Source: Vreelandella hamiltonii (lineage in GTDB: Bacteria; Pseudomonadota; Gammaproteobacteria; Pseudomonadales; Halomonadaceae). From it: a stretch of DNA of 64,000 bases. Location of the stretch: contig NZ_BMXN01000005.1 in assembly GCF_014651775.1 (NCBI RefSeq), positions 168,711 to 232,710 on the forward strand, given 5' to 3'. This document shows positions 1 to 8,492 of the stretch, piece after piece. The notes under the pieces are model-generated. The model searched no databases, was not told the origin of the DNA, and worked only from the letters and a program-made list of their open reading frames with translations. Position numbers and translations under genes: made by a program. The stretch's first letter is position 1. Each line of letters opens with the position of its first letter.

Positions 1-612
1 GGGGGTCTTGACGCCCAGCGGCTTTTTCTTGGCCTTCATGATGTCCGGCAGCTTGGCGTAACGCGGCTCGTTGAGGCGCAGGTCGGTGGTGACGATGGCG
101 GGCAGCGTGAGGGCGACGGTTTGCAGGCCGCCGTCGATTTCACGGGTCACGTTCACCTTGTCGCCATCGATGGCGACTTCCGAGGCAAACGTGCCCTGGG
201 GCAGATTGGTCAGCGCCGCCAGCATCTGGCCGGTCTGGTTGTTGTCGGTGTCGATGGCCTGCTTGCCAAGAATCACCAGACCAGGCTGCTCTTCATCCAC
301 CACCTTGGCCAGCAGTTTGGCCACCGCCAGCGATTCGACGCGCTCGTCGGTCTCGATGTGGATGGCGCGATCGGCGCCCAGCGCCAGCGCGGTGCGCAGC
401 TGCTCCTGGGCAGCCTTGGGGCCTACCGTCACGGCGACCACTTCGCTGGCTGTCCCCTTCTCTTTCAGGCGCACGGCCTCTTCCACGGCAATTTCGCAGA
501 AGGGGTTCATGGCCATCTTGACGTTGGTCAGATCCACATCGGAGTGGTCCGCCTTGACGCGGATCTTGACGTTGTAGTCGATGACGCGTTTTACCGCGAC
601 GAGGATTTTCAT
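1..612 (-). CDS. etfB: Electron transfer flavoprotein subunit beta (3' end cut by window edge)
   Basis: This is the beta subunit of the ETF heterodimer, which carries electrons from acyl-CoA dehydrogenases to ETF-ubiquinone oxidoreductase. The reading frame begins [20 protein letters not shown] and continues in frame to base 1, giving the first 204 residues of a protein that is normally about 250. The AMP-binding region typical of EtfB ([13 protein letters not shown], then [20 protein letters not shown]) is intact. A Shine-Dalgarno AGGAG lies upstream of the ATG. etfA would be expected just beyond the left edge. The neighbouring acyl-CoA dehydrogenase is a plausible electron donor. A terminator lies between the upstream permease gene and this one, so etfB probably has its own promoter. 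Confidence 0.95.
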   Translation of the reverse strand, partial: MKILVAVKRVIDYNVKIRVKADHSDVDLTNVKMAMNPFCEIAVEEAVRLKEKGTASEVVAVTVGPKAAQEQLRTALALGADRAIHIETDERVESLAVAKLLAKVVDEEQPGLVILGKQAIDTDNNQTGQMLAALTNLPQGTFASEVAIDGDKVNVTREIDGGLQTVALTLPAIVTTDLRLNEPRYAKLPDIMKAKKKPLGVKTP

Positions 613-710
613 AAGGCATGCTCCTACGATTGAATCATCAGCTTTTTAGCTCTTCAGCTTTTAGGCTTAATTCCGCACAGTAAAATAATATTTCACTTTA
701 TAAAAAGAAC

Positions 711-743
711 AATAAAAAAACGCCTGCCAAAGGTCAAGCGTTT
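711..743 (-). terminator. Rho-independent terminator after the permease gene
   Basis: The arms at 718-726 and 735-743 pair over nine positions with one mismatch around an 8-nt loop. On the minus strand a T-rich run (711-720) follows. It ends the minus-strand operon formed by acyl-CoA dehydrogenase, ligase, thioesterase and permease, and separates it from etfB. Confidence 0.7.
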
Positions 744-760
744 CAGACAACGACCGCCTG

Positions 761-2146
761 CTAAAACGGCGACCAGCCAAACCAGAGCGCCAGCAGCGGA
801 ATCGACGCAACCAAAAAACGCCCATTCCAGCGGTAGCCAATACGGGTCGCGGGCACGCCGGTAAAGCGCGACAGAATCAGCATCGACGCCGTCATGGGCG
901 ACGACATCAGCGCCAGTGCCCAGCCCACCATCAACGACGCCCCGATCAGCGCTGGTGTCAGCCCAGGGATGTCCAGAGTGGGCAGCAGGCCCACCAGCAG
1001 CGTCACGGTGACGATAGGATTGACGCCTATTTGCGCCAGCCCCACGACCATCAGCATCGCCAAGACTGCGTTGAAGGTGCCCAGCGGGCCGAGCACCGCC
1101 AGCAGCGGCCCAAGCTGTTGGGTATCCACCAGGCCCACACACAGATGCCCCAGGTAGCCCGCCGCCCCCAGCACCACGATCTCGTTGGCGCTGGGCGACA
1201 GCAGCCAGGGGAGCTGGCGATGAACCGCCGTTAGCGCTGCAGGCAGCCCGGCGTAACCCAGCCGGCGCCGCTGCCAGGCAAGCCATAGCAGCGCCCCGCT
1301 GGGGGCTCCCAGCAGTGCGGCAATCGGCAGACGCACGTCGAGCAGCCAGGCCAGCGAAAACACCAGTGCCACGATGCCGATCAGCAGCACACTGAACTGG
1401 GCCAGAGGGCACAGCGAGGGGGAAACGGAGGATTTGTTGGCGGGCGGATGCGGACCCGTCAGGTAATCCACCGCCCAGCCCGCCATGAAAATCAGCCCAG
1501 CCGCTCCCAGAATGTAAGGGGCTAGCTGCAGCCAGGTGACCTGGGGAAGGCTGGAAAGCACCACGGCCACCCCGATGCCCATGGGCGAAATCAGCGGGGC
1601 CAGCGAAAAACCGCGCAATAGCGCCAGCATCATACGACGCTGGCGCGCCTGCTGCACCCAGGTACGGCCCTGGGCGGCGCTCAGGGTATTGCTCTTTTCG
1701 ATCATGGCGGCAAACAGGTTGAGCACGCCAATGTTCAGAATGATCCCAAACAGCGCCGACCCCAGCGAGAGAATCGGGTAGCGGCGGCCCGGGGGCTGCA
1801 ACAGCATGCTCTGGCCACAGCGGCGCACCAGACGGGAGCGATAGGCGGGCAACCTGAGCATGCTGAGCGCCACCACGAAAGTGGCAAAGAACGCAAAGCG
1901 TCCACTTGCCTCGAACAGCAGTTGGCCGGGGGTTGGCGAGCGCCACAGCGCCAGCAAAGTCAGAAGGCCCGCTGCACACAGCAGCCCCTTGGCCATACGC
2001 GTCAACTGGCCTCGCAGGGTCGCCAGATAGAGCAGCAGCGCGACAATGCCCACGGCCTGCCACAGCACGCTGCCCCCTACCAGATGGATCAGGGTAGCCA
2101 GCGTTACCAGCAGTAGACAGGAGACCCGCACACGGGCTGGGCTCAC
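761..2146 (-). CDS. Polytopic membrane transporter of unassigned family (ion-transporter-like)
   Basis: A 461-residue, highly hydrophobic protein with about 11-12 predicted membrane helices and no soluble domain. I do not recognise the family with certainty. The segments QIGVNPIV (about residue 370) and SSPMTAS (about 420) sit in symmetric halves and resemble the N-P and S-P-T signatures of ion-transporter superfamily carriers of organic anions. The start is a GTG overlapping the thioesterase stop by four bases (GTGA), so the two genes are translationally coupled. As last gene of an acyl-CoA degradation operon it is a candidate importer of the carboxylate used by the pathway; this is inference from context. 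Confidence 0.75.
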   Translation of the reverse strand: MSPARVRVSCLLLVTLATLIHLVGGSVLWQAVGIVALLLYLATLRGQLTRMAKGLLCAAGLLTLLALWRSPTPGQLLFEASGRFAFFATFVVALSMLRLPAYRSRLVRRCGQSMLLQPPGRRYPILSLGSALFGIILNIGVLNLFAAMIEKSNTLSAAQGRTWVQQARQRRMMLALLRGFSLAPLISPMGIGVAVVLSSLPQVTWLQLAPYILGAAGLIFMAGWAVDYLTGPHPPANKSSVSPSLCPLAQFSVLLIGIVALVFSLAWLLDVRLPIAALLGAPSGALLWLAWQRRRLGYAGLPAALTAVHRQLPWLLSPSANEIVVLGAAGYLGHLCVGLVDTQQLGPLLAVLGPLGTFNAVLAMLMVVGLAQIGVNPIVTVTLLVGLLPTLDIPGLTPALIGASLMVGWALALMSSPMTASMLILSRFTGVPATRIGYRWNGRFLVASIPLLALWFGWSPF

Positions 2147-2613
2147 TCGTTTGGCTCCTCCGCCTGTGGGTCCGGCATGCCGTGAGCCGACTCGCTGCCG
2201 CTGCGGCGGCGAAACGACCCCTCACCCATGGCCACGAGGCGGCCCTGGTCATCGACGATGTCACCGCTGGTCATGTAGGTCTTTTGGCCGCCCCCGCGCA
2301 GAGTGCCCGTAGCGCGCAATACGCCCTGCCGGGCGGGCCCCACGAAGGTGGTGGTCAGAGAAAGCGTCATGCCACGACGAATGTTGCCCGGCACATCGCA
2401 GTGCAGGCCCGCCAGGCTCAGCGCGCTATCCAGCATCGAGGCCAGTACGCCGCCGTGGACGTTGCCGCTGCGGTTCAGGTGCTTGGGCTCGATGGTGAGT
2501 TCCACCACCGCGCGCCCCTCTTGCCACTCGACTACGTGCATCCCCAGCAATTCGTGATAGCCCATCAGCGCCTGGGGCGTGGTCGAGGTGCTTGGGCTGT
2601 CTGTTTCGCTCAT
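2143..2613 (-). CDS. PaaI-type hotdog-fold acyl-CoA thioesterase
   Basis: A 156-residue single hotdog domain with the PaaI-family signature NVHGGVLASMLDSA (about residues 50-63). In this family the His-Gly-Gly and the following acidic residue form the thioester hydrolysis site. The chosen ATG at 2613 overlaps the ligase stop (ATGA) and gives a normal family length; a longer frame upstream to 2787 has no support. It would hydrolyse stalled or excess acyl-CoA intermediates of the cluster. The C-terminal 25 residues are polar and probably disordered. Confidence 0.88.
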   Translation of the reverse strand: MSETDSPSTSTTPQALMGYHELLGMHVVEWQEGRAVVELTIEPKHLNRSGNVHGGVLASMLDSALSLAGLHCDVPGNIRRGMTLSLTTTFVGPARQGVLRATGTLRGGGQKTYMTSGDIVDDQGRLVAMGEGSFRRRSGSESAHGMPDPQAEEPNE

Positions 2614-4211
2614 GAGGCGCTCTCCTGCTGGGCCAGATCCCGCAGCCGCCCTTTCAAAATTTTCCCGCTGGCGGTGGAAGGCAATGACTCCATCAAGACA
2701 ATTTGAGTCGGCCGCTTGTAGGGCGCCAGCCGTTCGGCAATGAAAGCTTTGAGTTCGGCCATATCGACCTCGATACCCGGCTCGCACTGCACGAACGCCA
2801 CCACTTCCTCATTGCCCGCCACCTGCCGCCCCACCACGGCGGTCAAGGTGACTGCCGGGTGCTCGTTGATCACCGCCTCCACGTCCGGCGGATAGATATT
2901 GAAGCCCGAACGGATGATCAGCTCTTTGCTGCGGCCGACAATATAGAGCCGATCGTCGTGATCCAGCCTGGCGATGTCGCCGGTATTGAGCCAGCCATCT
3001 TCCGTCAGGGTGGCGCGGGTCGCCTCCGGCTGGCGGAAATAGCCTTTCATGACGTTGGGGCCACGCACCCAGAGTTCGCCTACTTCTTCTCCTGCGTTCT
3101 CGGTGGTGCCGTGACTGCCCAAGGGCTCCAGCCGATACTCCAGCAGCGGCAGCACCCGGCCCACGGTGCTGCTCTGGTGGCGGTCGTCGATACGCGTCTG
3201 GCTGATGGTCGGGCTGGCTTCGGTGAGGCCATAACCATTGTGCAGGGTCAGGCCAAACGCGGCCTCGACCCGGGTCTTGGTATCGCTGTCCAGGGGTGAA
3301 CCGCCTGCCGAGATATAAATGAGCGCCGGCGCTTCCAACGCCCGCTGCTCGCGCTTCAGGTACTCCAGCGCCCGAGCGTACATGGCGGGCACCCCCTGCA
3401 GTACGGTAATGCGCTCCTCTTTCAAAGTGGCCAGCAGGTGCGGCGCCTCGAAGCGCGGTACGGTATACAGGCAAGCCCCGTTGTACAGCGAGCCCATGCA
3501 CACCGACGAAAGGCCAAACACATGGGACATGGGCAGCACGCCATACACCCGCTGCCCTTCGTTGAGATGGCGCATGCCGCCGGAAATCGAGGCGATATAC
3601 AGAATGCCACGATGGGTGAGCATCACGCCTTTCGGCGTGCCGGTGGTGCCCGAGGTGTAGATCATCGCCGCCACCTGTTCGGCACCGCTGGCTTCTACGG
3701 GCTCGGGCTCACTATCGCACAGTGGCGAAATGGCCAGGCTACCCAGTTGAGGGTGCTGGTAACGGTCGGCTGCGTGACGCTGGGCGTGTTGAACCGCTTC
3801 GGCAGAGGCTTCGCAGGTATAGAAGATACGCCGTGGCTGGCAATTCCCGCGAATCGCGTCCACCTCTTGCGCCGACAAGCGCGAGTTGACGATGGCGACC
3901 CAGACGTCCAGTTCACTGGCGGCCAACAGCAACACCACCAGTGCCCGACAGTTTTCACTGACCGTCATGATCCGGTCGCCGGGGCGCACGCCCAAGGCGC
4001 CCAGCCACTCGCAGGCGGCCCGAATCTCCTGGCCCAGCTCGGCGTAGCTCCAGCGGACGCTGCCATCCACCAGCGCGGGGTGATCCGCCAGGCGCTGAGC
4101 GTTTTCCAGCACGCGGGTGCTCAAACGCTCGGGTAGCTCCGCCAACAGCTCGCTCGCTAAGCGACCAAAGATCGTCTCGTCTGGCGCTTGGTAAGGGACC
4201 GACAGAGCCAT
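2610..4211 (-). CDS. Acyl-CoA synthetase (AMP-forming, class I adenylate-forming)
   Basis: A 533-residue ligase that activates a carboxylic acid to its CoA thioester through an acyl-AMP. The phosphate loop YTSGTTGTPKGV lies at residues 185-196. The adenine-binding GYGLTEAS, the GWLNTGDIA hinge region and the C-terminal lysine motif SGKILKGRLR are all present. The length fits medium- or long-chain acyl-CoA synthetases. It overlaps the upstream acyl-CoA dehydrogenase stop by ATGA and the downstream thioesterase start by ATGA, so it sits in a tight operon. Chain length and substrate cannot be read from sequence alone. Confidence 0.93.
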   Translation of the reverse strand: MALSVPYQAPDETIFGRLASELLAELPERLSTRVLENAQRLADHPALVDGSVRWSYAELGQEIRAACEWLGALGVRPGDRIMTVSENCRALVVLLLAASELDVWVAIVNSRLSAQEVDAIRGNCQPRRIFYTCEASAEAVQHAQRHAADRYQHPQLGSLAISPLCDSEPEPVEASGAEQVAAMIYTSGTTGTPKGVMLTHRGILYIASISGGMRHLNEGQRVYGVLPMSHVFGLSSVCMGSLYNGACLYTVPRFEAPHLLATLKEERITVLQGVPAMYARALEYLKREQRALEAPALIYISAGGSPLDSDTKTRVEAAFGLTLHNGYGLTEASPTISQTRIDDRHQSSTVGRVLPLLEYRLEPLGSHGTTENAGEEVGELWVRGPNVMKGYFRQPEATRATLTEDGWLNTGDIARLDHDDRLYIVGRSKELIIRSGFNIYPPDVEAVINEHPAVTLTAVVGRQVAGNEEVVAFVQCEPGIEVDMAELKAFIAERLAPYKRPTQIVLMESLPSTASGKILKGRLRDLAQQESAS

Positions 4212-5362
4212 CAGGACGCCTCCCGCACCATGTTGCGCGCGATCACCAGCTGCTGGATCTGCGTCGTTCCTTCGTAAATGCGGAACAGACGCACATCGCG
4301 ATAAAAGCGCTCTACGGCGTATTCCGACATGTAACCTGCTCCGCCATGAACCTGCACGGCCCGGTCGGCCACGCGGCCGACCATTTCGGCACAGAACAGT
4401 TTGCAGCAGGAGGCCAGGGTGGAGACGTTTTCGCCATCGTCCTTGCGTCTGGCGGCGTCCATCACCATGGTTTTGCCCGCATAGGCCTCGGTCTTGCTAT
4501 CTGCCAGCATTGCCTGCACCAGCTGGTGCTCTGCCAGCGGCGCGCCAAACTGCTTGCGCTCCATGGTGTAGCGCAGCGACTCTTCCACCAGCCGTTCGGC
4601 CACGCCCACGCACACCGCAGAGATATGCAGCCGCCCACGGTCGAGCACCTTCATGGCAGTCTTGAAGCCTTGGCCCTCTTGACCGCCAATGATGTTCTCA
4701 GCGGGCACCCGGCAGTTGTCGAAAATGATATCGCAGGTATGCGCGCCCTTCTGGCCCATTTTGTTATCTGCCGGGCCACGAATCAGGCCTGGCGTATCGC
4801 CCTCAACGATAAACGCCGAGATACCGCCTGCGCCCTTGTTGTCCGGGTCGGTACGCGCCATCACGGTGAACAGGTCGGCTTCCGGGCCGTTGGTGATATA
4901 GCGCTTGGTGCCGTTCAAGAGGTAGTGGTCGCCATCGCGGACGGCGGTGGTGCGCAGGCTGGCAGCATCCGACCCAGAGTCGGGCTCGGTGAGGCAGAAC
5001 GAGCTGAGAATCTCGCCGGTGGCCAGCCGCGGCACGTATTTGGCTTTCTGGGCGTCGGTGCCATCGATCAAGATGCCCTGGGCGCCGATACCGTTATTGG
5101 TACCAAACACCGAACGAAACGCCGGGGAGGTCTTGCCGATCTCCATGGCTACCAAAGCTTCCTCTTCCATGGTGAGTCCGAGGCCGCCGTACTCTTCGGG
5201 AATCGACAGGCCGAACAGCCCCATCTCCTTCATCTCGGCCAGGATCTCGGCGGGCACTGCATCCTCTTCGGCCAGCCTGGCTTCATTGGGAATCAAACGC
5301 TCTCGGACGAAACGGGCAATGGTATCAACCAACTGATTCAGCAGTTCGGGATCACGGATCAT
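4211..5362 (-). CDS. Acyl-CoA dehydrogenase
   Basis: A 383-residue FAD-dependent acyl-CoA dehydrogenase performing the first oxidation of beta-oxidation and passing electrons to ETF. The substrate/flavin signatures CLTEPDSGSD (middle domain) and QVHGGAGYMSEY (C-terminal domain) are present. The catalytic base is the glutamate in YEGTTQ (about residue 364). I chose the ATG at 5362, preceded by GGAGCC, since it starts at the usual MIRDPELL and gives a normal length; an in-frame extension upstream to 5620 crosses the regulatory region and looks noncoding. It is first gene of the minus-strand operon, divergent from the hydroxyacyl-CoA dehydrogenase. Confidence 0.95.
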   Translation of the reverse strand: MIRDPELLNQLVDTIARFVRERLIPNEARLAEEDAVPAEILAEMKEMGLFGLSIPEEYGGLGLTMEEEALVAMEIGKTSPAFRSVFGTNNGIGAQGILIDGTDAQKAKYVPRLATGEILSSFCLTEPDSGSDAASLRTTAVRDGDHYLLNGTKRYITNGPEADLFTVMARTDPDNKGAGGISAFIVEGDTPGLIRGPADNKMGQKGAHTCDIIFDNCRVPAENIIGGQEGQGFKTAMKVLDRGRLHISAVCVGVAERLVEESLRYTMERKQFGAPLAEHQLVQAMLADSKTEAYAGKTMVMDAARRKDDGENVSTLASCCKLFCAEMVGRVADRAVQVHGGAGYMSEYAVERFYRDVRLFRIYEGTTQIQQLVIARNMVREAS

Positions 5363-5477
5363 GACGGCTCCTGGGGCAACGATATTTTTATGGTTGGCGT
5401 TTTCGGGGCAGTGATGCCTGCCAATGCGCTTTATCGGTGGTCGACACCTCTGCCCGGCACACTGCCTCGCCTGGTTG

Positions 5478-5574
5478 TTTTGCATGGCGAAACCAGCGCT
5501 CACTCTCTTGTCAGGCACTTTTGCATAGCCTAGGATGGCAGTCAATAAACGAAACACTATTTTGCAATGCAGAA
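5478..5574. promoter_or_regulatory. Divergent control region with three phased TTTTGCA repeats (putative IclR operator)
   Basis: The 242-bp region between the divergent acyl-CoA dehydrogenase and hydroxyacyl-CoA dehydrogenase genes contains TTTTGCA at 5478-5484, 5519-5525 and 5560-5566, exactly 41 bp apart. The third copy is half of a 15-bp near-palindrome, TTTTGCAATGCAGAA (5560-5574, six of seven pairs). The first lies in a weaker palindrome, GTTT-GC..GC-AAAC (5477-5493). The size and symmetry suit an IclR-family dimer, and an IclR gene ends this cluster; that it is the ligand is inference. Confidence 0.5.
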
Positions 5575-5604
5575 CAAAAACGCTCATAGCGAGGATGTTG
5601 ATCC

Positions 5605-7137
5605 ATGTCCAATGACCCAATCGCCCATTCGTTCACCACCCTCGGCATTGTCGGCACGGGGGCCATGGGGAGAGGCATAGCCCAGCTCGCCGCGCAGGCG
5701 GGTCTGAAGGTCATGCTATTTGATGTCAAGGAAGGCGCGGTGGCGGAAGCGAAAGCCTTTATTCAAGGATTATGGCAGCGCAGCGCCGACAAGCAGCGAA
5801 TGACCCAGGCTCAAGCCGAGCAGTATGGCGAGCGACTGGTCGAGGCCCGCGACCTCGCCGCCCTGGCCCCTTGCGACATCGTCGTCGAAGCCATTGTCGA
5901 GAAGCTGGACGCCAAACAGGGGTTGTTTGGCGATTTGGAGAGCATCGTTCGCCAGGATGCCGTGCTGGCCACCAACACCTCTTCGCTGTCGGTGACCGCG
6001 ATTGCGGCCGCCTGCCAGCACCCGGAACGGGTGATTGGCTTTCACTTCTTCAACCCGGTACCGCTGATGAAAATCGTCGAGGTGATTCCAGGGCTGAGAA
6101 CGGATCACAGCGTTACCCAGCGGGTCGATGCGCTGGGGTCTGCCATGGGCCACTTCACCGCCCAGGCCACCGACACCCCCGGTTTTCTGGTCAACCACGC
6201 CGGGCGCGCCTTTGGCACCGAAGCGCTGCGTATTCTGAGCGAGAGCGTGGCCGACCCCGCCACCATTGACCGCATCATGGTCGACCAGGGCGGCTTTCGC
6301 ATGGGGCCGTTCACGCTGCTGGACCTGACCGGTCTCGACGTTTCCCATGCGGTGATGGAATCGGTGTACCACCAATATTATGAAGAGCCGCGCTTTCGGC
6401 CCTCACCCCTGACCCGCCAGCGGCTTTCGGCGGGGCTGCTGGGGCGCAAGACCGGCGAAGGCTTCTACCGCTACGTGGAGGGCCAGCAGCAGATGCCAGA
6501 GGAGCGCCCCCGCCAGGCGACGCCTGCTTGCCCGGTGTGGATCAGCCAGGAGGACCCGAACAGCGCCGCTCGGCTTGCCGAGCTGGTCGAAGCTGCAGGC
6601 TGGCCGCTGGAGAGCGGGCAGCAGCCTTCCCCCGAGGCGCTGTGCCTGTTGACGCCGCTGGGTGAAGACACCACCCAGTGCGCCCTGCGCCAGGGCCTGA
6701 ACGCCGAGCAGTGCGTGGCGGTGGACATGCTGGCAGGGCTGGAAAAGCGCCGCAGCCTGATGGCGTCGCCCTTGACCCGCGCCAGCCTCATCGCGGCTGC
6801 GGCCAGCCTGCTCAATGCCGATGGCACGCCGGTCAGCACACTTCAGGACAGCAATGGCTTCGTGCTGCAGCGGGTGGTGGCCTGCATCGTCAATGTCGGG
6901 GCGGATATCGCTCAGCAAGGGGTCGCAGCGCCTGCCACCATCGACCGGGCGGTAGAACTCGGCCTGGGCTATCCGTTCGGCCCGCTACGCATGGGCGACC
7001 ACTACGGCGCCTCGCGCATCCTGACCATTTTGCACAACCTGCTGGACGCCACCGGCGACCCCCGCTACCGCCCCAGCCCGTGGCTGCGCCGCCGCGCTGC
7101 GCTAGGCATGTCCCTGACGAACGGGCCAACGGGCTGA
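5605..7137 (+). CDS. 3-hydroxyacyl-CoA dehydrogenase (PaaH/DcaH-like, two C-terminal domains)
   Basis: A 510-residue NAD-dependent enzyme oxidising 3-hydroxyacyl-CoA to 3-oxoacyl-CoA. The Rossmann motif GIVGTGAMGRGIA is at residues 14-26. NTSSLSVT and the catalytic histidine region GFHFFNPVPLMKIVEV follow, then two 3HCDH C-terminal domains (about 190-285 and 410-500, the second ending GDHYGASRILTIL). This duplicated arrangement is typical of PaaH from phenylacetate and of dicarboxylate beta-oxidation enzymes rather than of FadB. The start is an ATG preceded by GAGGAT. It is followed 46 bp later by the matching thiolase gene, in the same direction. Confidence 0.94.
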   Translation: MSNDPIAHSFTTLGIVGTGAMGRGIAQLAAQAGLKVMLFDVKEGAVAEAKAFIQGLWQRSADKQRMTQAQAEQYGERLVEARDLAALAPCDIVVEAIVEKLDAKQGLFGDLESIVRQDAVLATNTSSLSVTAIAAACQHPERVIGFHFFNPVPLMKIVEVIPGLRTDHSVTQRVDALGSAMGHFTAQATDTPGFLVNHAGRAFGTEALRILSESVADPATIDRIMVDQGGFRMGPFTLLDLTGLDVSHAVMESVYHQYYEEPRFRPSPLTRQRLSAGLLGRKTGEGFYRYVEGQQQMPEERPRQATPACPVWISQEDPNSAARLAELVEAAGWPLESGQQPSPEALCLLTPLGEDTTQCALRQGLNAEQCVAVDMLAGLEKRRSLMASPLTRASLIAAAASLLNADGTPVSTLQDSNGFVLQRVVACIVNVGADIAQQGVAAPATIDRAVELGLGYPFGPLRMGDHYGASRILTILHNLLDATGDPRYRPSPWLRRRAALGMSLTNGPTG

Positions 7138-7183
7138 CACCCCCCAGTTGCCGATACGGCTCACCCAAACAAGGAGAACAACC

Positions 7184-8392
7184 ATGCAAGACGCTTATAT
7201 CTACGACGGATTACGCACCCCTTTTGGCCGCCATGGCGGCAGTCTGGCGGCCATTCGCCCGGATGAGTTACTGGGATTGACATTAAAAGCGCTGGTGGCG
7301 CGCAATCCGTTTGCCCCAGAAAGCTACGAAGAAGTGCTGGCGGGCTGCACCAACCAGGCGGGCGAAGACTCTCGCAACGTGGCCCGCCACGGGGCGCTGC
7401 TGGCGGGCCTGCCCATTGATGTCGCGGGGCAGACGGTCAACCGCCTGTGCGGCAGCGGCCTGGCCGCCATGATGGACGCCGCCCGGGCGGCGCGTCTGGG
7501 CGAAGGCGAGCTGTTCCTGGCGGGCGGGGTCGAGTCCATGTCGCGTGCGCCCTACGTGCTGGGCAAGGCCGACTCCCCCTACGCGCGCAATCAGCCCATG
7601 TTCGATACCGTGATTGGCTCGCGCTTCCCCAACCCGTGGATTGCCAAAGAGTACGGCAGCCACAGCATGCCGGAAACCGCCGATAACATCGCCCACGACC
7701 TGAACATTGGCCGCGACGCCAGCGACGCTTTTGCCGCCCGCTCCCAGGCTCGCTACGCCCAGGCTTTGGCCAACGGTTTTTATGACGGCGAGATGTTCGG
7801 CGTCGAAGTACCCCAGGGGCGCAAACAGCCGCCACTGATGGTGGACAAGGACGAGCACCCCAGGCCGGAAAGCACCGAAGAGAAACTGGCCAGGCTGGGT
7901 GCGCTGTTCGACAACGGCGTCGTGACCGCAGGCAACGCTTCCGGGTTGAACGACGGGGCGGCGGCGCTGATCGTCGGCACCCTGGCTGCGGGCGAGCGTG
8001 CCGGAATTGCCCCCCGTGCCCGTATCGTGGCCAGCGCCGTGGCGGGCGTTGCCCCTCGGGTGATGGGCCTGGGGCCGGTGCCCGCGTCGCAAAAAGCGCT
8101 GGCCCGGGCTGGCCTTGAGCTGGCACAGATGGACGTCATCGAAATCAACGAGGCCTTTGCGGTGCAGGTGCTGGGCTGCGTTCAGCAGCTCGGGCTTTCC
8201 GCCGACGACCCACGCCTGAACGCCAACGGCGGCGCCATTGCCATCGGCCATCCGCTGGGTGCCTCGGGCGCGCGCCTGGCCCTCACGGCCCTGCGCCAGC
8301 TGGAAGCCACCGGCGGGCGCTATGCGCTGGTGACCATGTGTATCGGCGTGGGTCAGGGCATTGCCACCATCATCGAGCGCCTGGACCGCTGA
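7184..8392 (+). CDS. Acetyl-CoA acyltransferase of the 3-oxoadipyl-CoA thiolase group (PcaF/PaaJ-like)
   Basis: A 402-residue thiolase, the length of PcaF/PaaJ. The acyl-accepting cysteine is in NRLCGSGL (about residue 89), the histidine in GGAIAIGHPLGASGAR and the second catalytic cysteine in MCIGVGQG near the C terminus. It cleaves 3-oxoacyl-CoA with CoA to acetyl-CoA and a shortened acyl-CoA. A strong AAGGAG precedes the chosen ATG; the upstream frame to 7148 overlaps noncoding sequence. Together with the PaaH-like dehydrogenase it points to a short dicarboxylyl-CoA (adipate-like) or related substrate, but this assignment is not certain. Confidence 0.93.
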   Translation: MQDAYIYDGLRTPFGRHGGSLAAIRPDELLGLTLKALVARNPFAPESYEEVLAGCTNQAGEDSRNVARHGALLAGLPIDVAGQTVNRLCGSGLAAMMDAARAARLGEGELFLAGGVESMSRAPYVLGKADSPYARNQPMFDTVIGSRFPNPWIAKEYGSHSMPETADNIAHDLNIGRDASDAFAARSQARYAQALANGFYDGEMFGVEVPQGRKQPPLMVDKDEHPRPESTEEKLARLGALFDNGVVTAGNASGLNDGAAALIVGTLAAGERAGIAPRARIVASAVAGVAPRVMGLGPVPASQKALARAGLELAQMDVIEINEAFAVQVLGCVQQLGLSADDPRLNANGGAIAIGHPLGASGARLALTALRQLEATGGRYALVTMCIGVGQGIATIIERLDR

Positions 8393-8400
8393 CGCAGGCC

Positions 8401-8429
8401 AAGCGTTGATGGCATTTGTCATCACGCTT
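8401..8429 (+). terminator. Hairpin after the thiolase gene (weak terminator or operator)
   Basis: AAGCGT(T)GATG at 8401-8411 pairs with CATCACGCTT at 8420-8429 around an 8-nt loop, with one bulged T. Only three T follow, so it may be an inefficient terminator. It may also be a binding site in front of the IclR gene. Confidence 0.4.
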
Positions 8430-8492
8430 TGCATCGCCCCAGCGCAGGTATGCGATACTTGCCACTCAATGAACGATTAGCCGAGACGCTTG

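Noticed and set aside
693..2264. 523-codon open frame on the minus strand over the permease gene
   Set aside because: It is an alternative frame rich in Arg, Gly, Ala and Pro, with no family resemblance; the 461-residue frame has regular membrane helices and is coupled to the thioesterase.
5363..5620. N-terminal extension of the acyl-CoA dehydrogenase
   Set aside because: The extension lacks family similarity, crosses the repeat-bearing promoter region and would overlap the divergent gene start.
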